This document shows, piece by piece, positions 1 to 6,062 of a DNA stretch of 8,061 bases. A program made the position numbers and the translations under genes. Position 1 is the stretch's first letter. Every line of letters starts with the position of its first letter. This stretch comes from Gammaproteobacteria bacterium (GTDB taxonomy: Bacteria; Pseudomonadota; Gammaproteobacteria; UBA6429; Thiohalophilaceae): NCBI GenBank assembly GCA_024641445.1, contig JAHEDA010000104.1:1-8061 (forward strand). The letters are read 5' to 3'. Under the pieces are notes generated by a model. The model did not search any database and had not been told where the DNA came from. It saw nothing but the letters and a program-made list of their open reading frames with translations.

Positions 1-126
1 TGATATCCCCAGTCAGTTGCTTTACTCCATGTAAGGCATGTAGGTTTGCACTTTGCTGGGGTCGGGTGATCTTTGCAGGGCAGCCGTATGGCCATGTAAT
101 CGGCAAGTGGTTTTGGAGCAAAATGT
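1..126 (+). other. Upstream region of the first chemoreceptor gene
   Basis: No gene is visible here. The stretch holds the ribosome-binding site of the first receptor (GGAG at 115-118, 8 nt before the ATG) and three scattered copies of CATGTA (28, 37 and 93). A weak GG-N10-GC arrangement at 43-56, with TTGCT at 53-57, loosely fits a sigma-54 promoter, but the -24 half is poor. No sigma-28-like site with correct spacing was found, unlike upstream of the other two receptors. The true promoter may lie left of the window. Confidence 0.5.
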
Positions 127-1803
127 ATGCGTAAGATGACGGTAGGAATGCGACTCACACTGGGTTTTTTATTCGTAGCACTATTAACCCTCACAGTCGG
201 CGTAATTGGTATTTCTAACATGGGAAAGATCAATAACGCTGCCGATGACATGTACCAAAAAGAGCTACTTGGCCTGTCCCATATCAAGGAGGCCAATATC
301 GATCTGATATATCAAGGTCGAGCCCTACGCAATTATCTATTGGCCCAAACTATTCCCGGCATTGAGGCCGCGCCCTACCTTGCCGCCATTACAAAGTATC
401 GCGAGGAGGCCAGGCAAAATATGGATAAGGCACGTGGCCTGTTTTTTACCGAGGAAGGTAAGTCCAAACTGGCCGAATTAGATACTGCTTACAAGGCCTA
501 TATTGTTGCACAGGACGCCGCCGTTGAGATGGCGAAGAAGGAAGAGGCTGCGGGGCTACACCAACAGGACCGTAAGTCTGCCACCTACGCCATGACCGAG
601 GCGCGCGTGCTGGCCGACAAGGTGGATGACCTGATGACCTCCCTCAGTCGCGTCAAGGAGGCCAATGCCAAACAGGCCTCGGACTACACCACCGAACTGT
701 ATGTCTCATCAAAGTGGTTGATGATCACGGTGGTTGCCGCCTCGGTGCTGGTGGGTATCCTTATCGGTTTCTTCATCACCCGCAACCTGACCCGTCAGTT
801 AGGTGGCGAACCGGATTATGTGCAGGACGTAGTGACCAGGGTTGCCAATGGTGACCTGACAGTCGAGGTCCAGGTCCGCGCTAACGACTCCACCAGTATG
901 TTGGTGGCGATCAAACAAATGGTAGATAAACTCTCGGACATTATCAGTGGTGTGCGTACCGCCTCCGACAATCTGGCCAGTGCATCGGAAGAGGTGGCGG
1001 CAACCGCACAGAGCCTGAGCCAGGGGTCGAGTGAACAGGCGGCGAGCGTGGAGGAGACCAGCGCCTCGTTGGAACAGATGACTGCGTCTATCAATCAGAA
1101 CGCCGAGAACTCGCGTCTCACGGACGGAATGGCGACCAAGTCCTCTCAACAGGCCGCCGAGGGGGGCAAGGCCGTGGTGGATACCGTCGAGGCCATGAAG
1201 CAGATCGCCGACAAAATTGGTCTGATCGAGGACATCGCCTATAAGACCAACCTGCTGGCGTTGAATGCCGCGATCGAGGCGGCACGTGCGGGCGAGCACG
1301 GCAAGGGTTTTGCCGTGGTCGCCGATGAGGTGCGCAAGCTGGCCGAGCGCAGTCAGGTCTCGGCACAAGAGATCCTCGAACTCTCCGACAACAGTGTGAA
1401 AGTGGCCGAACGCGCCGGAGCTTTGTTGCAAGAGATGTTGCCGAGTATTCAGAAGACCGCTGACCTGGTGCAGGAGATCACCGCAGCCTCCAGTGAGCAG
1501 GCCTCGGGCGTGGCCCAGGTGAGTACGGCGATGGAACAACTCGACAAAGTAGCGCAGTCGTCTGCCGCTTCATCCGAAGAATTGGCCGCAACAGCCGAGG
1601 AGATGAGCGGACAGTCGGAGGAACTGCAAACCACCCTCGGCTTCTTCAAATTAAAAGAAGCTGTCGTGAAGACCGTCAGTAGTAAGGGCGGTGTCGCGGG
1701 ATCTCGAAAGAAGGCGACCGTGACGGATCTCCATAGTCACTTTGTCAGCCAAGGTAATGCCGCCGTGGACATCAAGTATAAGGGCGACTTCGAGTCGTTC
1801 TAG
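127..1803 (+). CDS. Methyl-accepting chemotaxis protein, 4HB-type sensor, 34H-like signalling domain
   Basis: This 558-residue transmembrane chemoreceptor should sit in polar arrays and control CheA through CheW. It starts with a cytoplasmic basic stub. A first membrane helix follows (about 9-30), then a mostly helical periplasmic sensor of about 165 residues resembling the four-helix-bundle (4HB_MCP) type, a second membrane helix (about 197-217), and a HAMP-like region with an LGGEP start and a GDLTVEV end (about 218-270). The signalling hairpin has the tip NLLALNAAIEAARAGEHGKG near 375-394. Likely methylation pairs are E288/E289, E309/E310 and E484/E485, each flanked by small residues as in the family consensus. 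Compared with E. coli Tsr as remembered, each arm lacks about one heptad, which fits class 34H. The tail holds an SRKKATV box and ends in DFESF, an xFxxF pentapeptide of the CheR/CheB/CheD-tethering type. The ATG at 127 is supported by GGAG at 115-118. The ligand cannot be predicted. Confidence 0.97.
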   Translation: MRKMTVGMRLTLGFLFVALLTLTVGVIGISNMGKINNAADDMYQKELLGLSHIKEANIDLIYQGRALRNYLLAQTIPGIEAAPYLAAITKYREEARQNMDKARGLFFTEEGKSKLAELDTAYKAYIVAQDAAVEMAKKEEAAGLHQQDRKSATYAMTEARVLADKVDDLMTSLSRVKEANAKQASDYTTELYVSSKWLMITVVAASVLVGILIGFFITRNLTRQLGGEPDYVQDVVTRVANGDLTVEVQVRANDSTSMLVAIKQMVDKLSDIISGVRTASDNLASASEEVAATAQSLSQGSSEQAASVEETSASLEQMTASINQNAENSRLTDGMATKSSQQAAEGGKAVVDTVEAMKQIADKIGLIEDIAYKTNLLALNAAIEAARAGEHGKGFAVVADEVRKLAERSQVSAQEILELSDNSVKVAERAGALLQEMLPSIQKTADLVQEITAASSEQASGVAQVSTAMEQLDKVAQSSAASSEELAATAEEMSGQSEELQTTLGFFKLKEAVVKTVSSKGGVAGSRKKATVTDLHSHFVSQGNAAVDIKYKGDFESF

Positions 1804-1835
1804 CCAATGTGTCTGTAGGTTTAGCCCTGATACAC

Positions 1836-1874
1836 AAATAAAACAGGCCGGTCATTGACCGGCCTGTTTTATTT
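1836..1874 (+). terminator. Intrinsic terminator after MCP1, probably bidirectional
   Basis: Two 19-nt arms, 1836-1854 and 1856-1874, are perfect reverse complements around a single central T. Allowing a realistic three-base loop (ATT) leaves an 18-bp stem with a GC-rich core (CAGGCCGGTC). It is flanked by A-rich sequence on the left and TTTTATTT on the right, the layout of a rho-independent terminator that could work on either strand. It begins 32 nt after the MCP1 stop, so MCP1 is probably not cotranscribed with the next receptor. Confidence 0.92.
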
Positions 1875-1926
1875 AGGGACACCATAAAGTTGCGATGACG
1901 TCAGGGCAAAGGTTTCCCCTGCACAT

Positions 1927-1945
1927 ATTCAGAAGCTGTCTGAAT
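1927..1945. repeat. 7-bp inverted repeat with 5-nt loop
   Basis: ATTCAGA (1927-1933) and TCTGAAT (1939-1945) are perfect reverse complements separated by agctg. There is no T-run after it and the stem is AT-rich, so it does not look like a terminator. It could be a protein-binding palindrome, or chance. Confidence 0.4.
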
Positions 1946-2076
1946 TATTCTATTGATCAGAGTAAGCCATCTTTTGGCTATGCCACCGCGACAGCTCTCG
2001 GTTGTTGCGTTTGGTGACGAATCTGAATTCACTCCAGCATCCCCGACATTGTTTATCTGCATTTAATTCTTAGCTT

Positions 2077-2092
2077 TGGTGCCAGCGCACCA
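2077..2092. repeat. 6-bp inverted repeat upstream of the MCP2 promoter
   Basis: TGGTGC (2077-2082) and GCACCA (2087-2092) are perfect reverse complements around cagc. The repeat ends 10 nt before the -35 element of the candidate sigma-28 promoter. A regulatory role is inference from position only. Confidence 0.35.
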
Positions 2093-2102
2093 TAATGTCC
2101 CC

Positions 2103-2129
2103 TCAAGTCAGATGACAATCTGCCGCTAA
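2103..2129 (+). promoter_or_regulatory. Candidate sigma-28 (FliA) promoter for MCP2
   Basis: TCAAGTCA (2103-2110), an 11-nt spacer, then GCCGCTAA (2122-2129). This matches the enterobacterial FliA consensus TAAAGTTT-N11-GCCGATAA with exact spacing, 7 of 8 bases at -10 and the TCAAG form of -35 known from pseudomonad-type flagellar promoters. Transcription would start near 2136, leaving a leader of about 134 nt before the ATG at 2270. The same arrangement and spacing recurs upstream of the third receptor, which strengthens the call. Confidence 0.65.
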
Positions 2130-2269
2130 GTTCTCGAGTGAAATTTTTTAACGTCTTGCCCAAAGGCGGTTCGGCCAGGGATGGTCACTCCACCCCGAAT
2201 ACCCCTTGTGCAGCGTGCCGGTTAGGTGTGTTGTCGATATTTAATTATTTTCTCAGTGGGGTAACAGGT

Positions 2270-3934
2270 ATGTTCAAGAACATGAAGATCGGATTTCGTC
2301 TGGGGCTGGGTTTTGCGGCCGTGGTGGCCCTGATGATCGCCATTGCCGTCATCGGTATCACGCGTATGTCGTCCATCAATGATGCGACGCAGTCTATTAC
2401 CAAGAATTACTGGCCCAAGGCCGTGTGGGTCAACGATATCGTCAGCAATATCAACGTCATCGCCCGCAGTATGCGCAACATGGTCATTAATAAGGCCATC
2501 CTCAAGCGCGAGGAAAATGTGCAGCGCGGTCTGACCCGTATTCAAGATGCCCGCAAGGTCATTCTTGACCGTGTTGAAAAACTTGAAAAGACCATCACCA
2601 GTGACAAGGGTAAGGAGCTGTTGGCGAAACTGAAGGATGCGCGCATTGCCTTCGTCGCGGCACAGGATGATTTTCTGAAGCAAATAGAGAGCGGAAACAC
2701 GAATGCGGCAGCCGAGACCCTGGAGAAGGAGCTGCGCGTGAGACAGGACGGCTATTTTACCGCCATCAATGAATTGATCGCCTATCAGAGTGCCCTGGTG
2801 GATAAGGCGGGTGATAATGCCACCGCGACCTTTGATGCCGCCATGACAATGATGATCGTCCTGTCAGTTGTGGCCACAATTCTGGCGGCGCTACTGGCCT
2901 TCATCATCATGCGTTCCATCACCAAGCCGGTCTCACAGGCCGTGAATGTAGCTGACCTCCTGGCGCAGGGTGACCTCACCGTGAAGGTGGAGGTGGGCTC
3001 GCGTGATGAGATGGGGCAGTTACTGTCTTCCATGAAGGCGATGGCGGCCAAACTAACCGAGGTCATGACCAACATTCGCTCTGCCTCTGACAACCTCTCC
3101 AGTGCCTCGGAAGAGGTCTCGGCCACCGCGCAGACCCTGAGTTCGGGTTCGAGTGAGCAGGCGGCGAGCGTCGAAGAGACCAGCGCATCACTGGAGCAGA
3201 TGACGGCCTCGATTAACCAAAATGCCGAGAACTCCCGCCTGACCAATGACATGGCGGCAAAATCCTCGCAGCAGGCGAATGAGAGCGGTAAGGCGGTGAC
3301 CGATACCGTCGTGGCCATGAAGCAGATCGCCGACAAGATCGGCCTCATCGAAGACATCGCCTACAAGACTAATCTATTGGCACTGAACGCGGCCATTGAG
3401 GCGGCGCGCGCCGGTGAACACGGCAAGGGCTTTGCCGTCGTCGCTGACGAGGTGCGTAAGCTGGCTGAGCGTAGTCAGGTCTCGGCACAGGAGATCATCG
3501 AACTCTCCAGCAATAGCGTGAAAGTGGCCGAGCGCGCCGGTGCCCTGTTGCAGGAGATGGTCCCCAGCATCACCAAGACCGCCGATTTGGTACAGGAGAT
3601 CACGGCGGCCTCGAATGAGCAGGCCTCGGGTGTGGCGCAGGTGACGACCGCGATGGAGCAACTCGACAAGGTGGCCCAATCCGCCGCAGCCTCTTCAGAA
3701 GAGCTGGCCTCGACCGCAGAGGAAATGAGCGGTCAGGCCGAAGAGCTGCAAAACACCGTGGCCTTCTTCAGGCTGGAGGAGGGTGGGGTGCAGACAAGTG
3801 TCACTCAGCAAGCCTCCAAGTCGTCATCGCGCAAGAAGGCGACGGTGCACAGCCTGAGTGGTCACGCAGCTGCATCACATAGTCCGATGACGCACGGCAA
3901 CACCGCCGTGAAGGGTGACTTCGAGTCGTTCTGA
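2270..3934 (+). CDS. Methyl-accepting chemotaxis protein, second paralogue with HAMP and 34H-like signalling domain
   Basis: This 554-residue transmembrane chemoreceptor is paralogous to MCP1. Domains in order are a membrane helix (about 12-32), a four-helix-bundle-like periplasmic sensor (about 35-188), a second membrane helix (about 191-213), a canonical HAMP (about 214-267, with SITKPVSQAV and DEMGQL), and a signalling hairpin with the tip NLLALNAAIEAARAGEHGKG near 368-387. It ends in the same DFESF pentapeptide as MCP1. The cytoplasmic hairpin is about 85-90% identical to MCP1 by eye, with one run of about 60 identical residues at the tip, whereas the sensors are clearly different, so it probably detects another stimulus for the same CheA. 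The frame is open back to a GTG at 2138. The ATG at 2270 is preferred because MFKNMKIGFRLGLGF aligns with the MCP1 N-terminus and GGGG lies at 2258-2261. Codons differ often from MCP1 at identical residues, so the duplication is not recent. Confidence 0.96.
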   Translation: MFKNMKIGFRLGLGFAAVVALMIAIAVIGITRMSSINDATQSITKNYWPKAVWVNDIVSNINVIARSMRNMVINKAILKREENVQRGLTRIQDARKVILDRVEKLEKTITSDKGKELLAKLKDARIAFVAAQDDFLKQIESGNTNAAAETLEKELRVRQDGYFTAINELIAYQSALVDKAGDNATATFDAAMTMMIVLSVVATILAALLAFIIMRSITKPVSQAVNVADLLAQGDLTVKVEVGSRDEMGQLLSSMKAMAAKLTEVMTNIRSASDNLSSASEEVSATAQTLSSGSSEQAASVEETSASLEQMTASINQNAENSRLTNDMAAKSSQQANESGKAVTDTVVAMKQIADKIGLIEDIAYKTNLLALNAAIEAARAGEHGKGFAVVADEVRKLAERSQVSAQEIIELSSNSVKVAERAGALLQEMVPSITKTADLVQEITAASNEQASGVAQVTTAMEQLDKVAQSAAASSEELASTAEEMSGQAEELQNTVAFFRLEEGGVQTSVTQQASKSSSRKKATVHSLSGHAAASHSPMTHGNTAVKGDFESF

Positions 3935-3937
3935 GGT

Positions 3938-4024
3938 CAGTAGCAGGTAGCGAGTGGCGAGGATAAGGAGGGGCTGGCGGTAGCGAATGATTTCTAGCGA
4001 CTCGCTACTCGTCACTAGCCACTG
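3938..4024. repeat. Imperfect inverted repeat built on a GTAGCGAGT core
   Basis: Left of centre, GTAGCGAGTGGCGAG (3948-3962) matches at 13 of 15 positions the reverse complement of CTAGCGACTCGCTAC (3994-4008). Flanking bases (CAGTAGC at 3938-3944, and GCCACTG around 4018-4024) extend the similarity with gaps. A further partial copy, GTAGCGAAT, lies in the loop at 3980-3988, and TAGCGA-c-TCGCTA (3995-4007) is a small perfect palindrome. It sits between the convergent MCP2 gene and tRNA. It may fold at the end of both transcripts or be a dispersed intergenic repeat of this genome. It has no T-tract, so it is not called a terminator. Confidence 0.5.
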
Positions 4025-4033
4025 CTCTTAAGT

Positions 4034-4108
4034 TGGTAGGCGCGGGCGGTTTCGAACCGCCGACCCCCACCGTGTGAAGGTGGTGCTCTCCCACTGAGCT
4101 ACGCGCCT
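4034..4108 (-). tRNA. tRNA-Val (anticodon CAC)
   Basis: Reading the minus strand, all cloverleaf parts are present. The acceptor stem AGGCGCG pairs with CGCGCCT. The D arm is GCTC-AGTGGGA-GAGC. The anticodon stem CCACC/GGTGG holds the loop TTCACAC, giving anticodon CAC, which reads the valine codon GUG. The T arm is GGCGG-TTCGAAA-CCGCC. The discriminator is A and the CCA end is encoded (4034-4036). No other tRNA is adjacent, so it appears to be a single-gene unit, convergent with MCP2. Confidence 0.97.
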
Positions 4109-4157
4109 GGCCTGGACTGCCGTGAGGCCAAGTTGAACAAGCACCACGACGGAGTGG

Positions 4158-4187
4158 ATTATAGCGGCATGAAAAAAATATGGTCAA
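4158..4187 (-). promoter_or_regulatory. Sigma-70 promoter of tRNA-Val
   Basis: On the minus strand, TTGACC (4182-4187) is followed after 18 nt by a perfect TATAAT (4158-4163). The start of transcription would be near 4151, about 43 nt before the mature tRNA 5' end, suitable for an RNase P-processed leader. Confidence 0.85.
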
Positions 4188-4316
4188 TCGTGCGTGTCCC
4201 CGCTCCCTTAAGTGGGCTCGCGTGCATCATGGCCGCAGTGACTGGTATAACCCCGGCGTTACGATTTCTATCATTATCGTTCTCCCAGGACATCGGCAGC
4301 AGGGCGATATTTTTCC

Positions 4317-4343
4317 TCAAGATATATGGTCATAAACCGATAT
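4317..4343 (+). promoter_or_regulatory. Candidate sigma-28 (FliA) promoter for the mcp-cheY-STAS-cheA operon
   Basis: TCAAGATA (4317-4324), an 11-nt spacer, then ACCGATAT (4336-4343). The CCGATA core of the -10 and the TCAAG -35 agree with the FliA consensus at exact spacing, matching the site upstream of MCP2. Transcription would begin near 4350, leaving a leader of about 100 nt before the ATG at 4450. It is the best promoter candidate in the gap of about 340 nt between the tRNA and the operon, which otherwise holds no convincing gene. Confidence 0.65.
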
Positions 4344-4449
4344 TAAATGCGCATGACCGCATAGCGTGCCGCGGAAATAACATACTGAATTCACCTCGAC
4401 ATGCCCCCTCCTCAATGGGGTGGTCGGAAATAATTTACATGGAAGGCGC

Positions 4450-5631
4450 ATGTTAAGAGTTTTTCAACCTGTTTTCTCACTCGCCACTATTGGGATACTG
4501 ATCGGTGCGGGGATGAGTCCAGAGTTATTGACCCCCGCAATCATCGCATTAGCCCTGTTCGGGGTGGTGGGGATAACCCTGGTGTGGCGTGAGCATCGGC
4601 AACACCAACAGTCGGTACAGGCGCTGCATCGCGAGATTGATGCCTTACAACACTCTCCTCAGGATGGTGCGCTGAGTATCGTGGAGAACAATGAGTACCT
4701 GTGCGGTGAGGTGATGGGGATATCCGCCCGGCAGATCGAGACCTCACGCAGGCAGACCGAGGAGGCCATCACCAGTATGGCACTACGCTTCGGTGGTCTG
4801 GTTGAAAAGCTGACCTCCGCAGTGGATGCCTCCACGAGTGCCGCAGGCAACATGGGACAGGGTGGCAAGGGCAATGTGGTGCAGGCGTTTGAGCGTAGTC
4901 ACGACCGACTTGCCTCTCTCATTCACATCATTACGCAGTCACTTGAGGCCCGCAATAAGGTCCTTACTGAGATTACGGATTTAGCCAAGTATATCGACGA
5001 CCTCAAGGACATGGCCGGGGCGGTAGAGAAGATCGCCTCCCAGACCAACCTCCTGGCGCTCAATGCCGCCATTGAGGCCGCCCGTGCAGGTTCGATGGGC
5101 CGTGGCTTTGCGGTAGTCGCCGACGAGGTACGCACGCTCTCCGTTCAGTCCGGCAAGGCCGGTGTCCAGATCGTCGAGATGGTGAGTGAATTTAGTCGGG
5201 CCTTGGGCAAGTCGCTGGAGAATGCCGCGCACTACTCCAAGGATGACCTCAAGGGCGAGATCGAGGCACAACAGATCGTCACCGATGTCATTGAGGATTT
5301 AAAGGGTGGTACCTCAGGGCTGGCCGAGTCGGCCGCCATCCTGAATCAGACCAGCGTGGGCATTGTTAAGGAGATCAATGACATCCTGGTGTCATTACAG
5401 TTTCAGGATCGCACCAGCCAAATTCTGACGCACGTGCGTGATTCCCTCAATGAATTTGTGGAGACGGTGGCGGGCAATCGGCAGCAACGTCAGGCCGGTG
5501 AACTTAACCTGCTGGATAGTGGTTCTTTATTGGCCAAGCTCGAACTCGGTTATACCACGGATGAACAAAGACAGTTACATAAGGGTAAACAAGTCGCGAA
5601 TCAGGCCGATACAGGTATCGATTTCTTTTAG
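4450..5631 (+). CDS. Atypical membrane-anchored MCP-like protein with CheZ-like FQDxTxQ motif
   Basis: This is a 393-residue methyl-accepting-protein homologue with no periplasmic sensor and no recognisable HAMP. Two closely spaced hydrophobic stretches (about 8-22 and 26-46) suggest a membrane hairpin or anchor, followed by a helical cytoplasmic part. The signalling tip is clear (NLLALNAAIEAARAG at 200-214, then GRGFAVVADEVRTLS), so CheA/CheW contact is plausible. In the returning helix, residues 318-324 read FQDRTSQ. This aligns with the catalytic FQDLTGQ of E. coli CheZ, with D320 and Q324 in the places of Asp143 and Gln147. The tail has a YTTDEQRQLHKG segment and ends IDFF, not the DFESF of the other receptors. 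The ATG at 4450 follows GGAAGG (4441-4446). A GTG at 4420 is in frame but has no ribosome-binding site. It is the first gene of an operon, with cheY 29 nt downstream. Its role may be internal signalling or phosphate control rather than ligand sensing. Confidence 0.9.
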   Translation: MLRVFQPVFSLATIGILIGAGMSPELLTPAIIALALFGVVGITLVWREHRQHQQSVQALHREIDALQHSPQDGALSIVENNEYLCGEVMGISARQIETSRRQTEEAITSMALRFGGLVEKLTSAVDASTSAAGNMGQGGKGNVVQAFERSHDRLASLIHIITQSLEARNKVLTEITDLAKYIDDLKDMAGAVEKIASQTNLLALNAAIEAARAGSMGRGFAVVADEVRTLSVQSGKAGVQIVEMVSEFSRALGKSLENAAHYSKDDLKGEIEAQQIVTDVIEDLKGGTSGLAESAAILNQTSVGIVKEINDILVSLQFQDRTSQILTHVRDSLNEFVETVAGNRQQRQAGELNLLDSGSLLAKLELGYTTDEQRQLHKGKQVANQADTGIDFF

Positions 5632-5660
5632 TGTGGTGGAACAGGTAAGGAGTAATTGGG

Positions 5661-6029
5661 ATGGCAAAGACAATATTAATCGTGGATGACTCGGCCTCAC
5701 TGCGTCAGGTGGTGGGGATTGCACTCAAGGGTGCGGGTTACGAGGTCATCGAGGCCGGTGACGGCAAGGAGGGGCTGGGTAAGCTGGATGGCCGCAAGGT
5801 CCACCTCATCATCAGCGATGTGAACATGCCGAATATGGATGGCCTGTCCATGGTCAAAGAGGTGAAACAGAAGGCCGAGTACAAGTTCACCCCCATTATT
5901 ATGCTGACTACCGAGTCCGGTGCTGACAAGAAAGACCAGGGTAAGGATGCCGGGGTAAAGGCCTGGATGGTCAAGCCCTTCAAACCAGACCAGATGCTGG
6001 ATGCGGTTTCCAAGTTGATCGCGCCCTAA
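5661..6029 (+). CDS. cheY: CheY-like single-domain response regulator
   Basis: This 122-residue stand-alone receiver domain accepts phosphate from CheA and carries the signal to the flagellar motor or another target. The key residues are all present: the acidic pair D9/D10, phosphoacceptor D53 in IISDVNMP, switch T83 in MLTTES, W102 at the place of the CheY aromatic switch Tyr106, and K105-P106. There is no output domain, and the length is normal for CheY. AAGGAG at 5647-5652, 8 nt before the ATG, is an excellent ribosome-binding site. It lies 29 nt after the atypical MCP and 33 nt before the STAS gene, so it is almost certainly cotranscribed with them and with cheA. It could serve either as motor-binding CheY or as a phosphate sink; sequence alone does not decide. 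Confidence 0.95.
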   Translation: MAKTILIVDDSASLRQVVGIALKGAGYEVIEAGDGKEGLGKLDGRKVHLIISDVNMPNMDGLSMVKEVKQKAEYKFTPIIMLTTESGADKKDQGKDAGVKAWMVKPFKPDQMLDAVSKLIAP

Positions 6030-6062
6030 GGGAATATCGGAATACAGAGTGAGGACAGGACA

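Larger units (their letters stand above)
1875..2102. other. Intergenic stretch without a recognisable gene
   Basis: No convincing coding region is seen on either strand. It contains two short inverted repeats, ATTCAGA-agctg-TCTGAAT (1927-1945) and TGGTGC-cagc-GCACCA (2077-2092). The second lies just upstream of the candidate sigma-28 promoter and is placed where a regulator could bind, but no regulator family is recognisable from it. A TAAAGTT at 1885-1891 lacks a partner -10 element at the proper distance. Confidence 0.5.

Noticed and set aside
42..57. Sigma-54-like GG-N10-GC upstream of MCP1
   Set aside because: The -12 half (TTGCT) is good, but the -24 half (AGGTTTG against TGGCACG) is poor. 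A site this degenerate is expected by chance, so it is noted only in the region entry.
1..60. Minus-strand resemblance to a c-di-GMP-I (GEMM) riboswitch (GCAAACC followed by GGAGTAAAGC)
   Set aside because: The conserved GACGCAAAGC-type segment and receptor stem are not preserved, and any target gene would lie outside the window. Similarity is too slight to call.
799..1539. 246-codon minus-strand ORF inside MCP1, with similar ones inside MCP2, the third MCP and cheA
   Set aside because: These are antisense shadows of strongly biased coding sequence. Their His- and Arg-rich, low-complexity translations mirror the receptor codons.
1885..1911. TAAAGTTG upstream of MCP2 as a second FliA -35
   Set aside because: At the required distance the sequence is GGGCAAAG, which does not match GCCGATAA.
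2343..2534. 63-codon plus-strand ORF within MCP2
   Set aside because: It is an out-of-frame shadow of the receptor sensor domain, without a ribosome-binding site or recognisable product.
4420..4449. GTG at 4420 as start of the atypical MCP
   Set aside because: There is no Shine-Dalgarno sequence before it, and the ten extra residues are polar and unlike an N-terminus. The ATG at 4450 has GGAAGG just upstream.
4133..4456. 107-codon plus-strand ORF between the tRNA and the atypical MCP
   Set aside because: It overlaps the tRNA promoter on the other strand and the start of the real MCP gene in another frame. It has no ribosome-binding site and its translation resembles no family I know.
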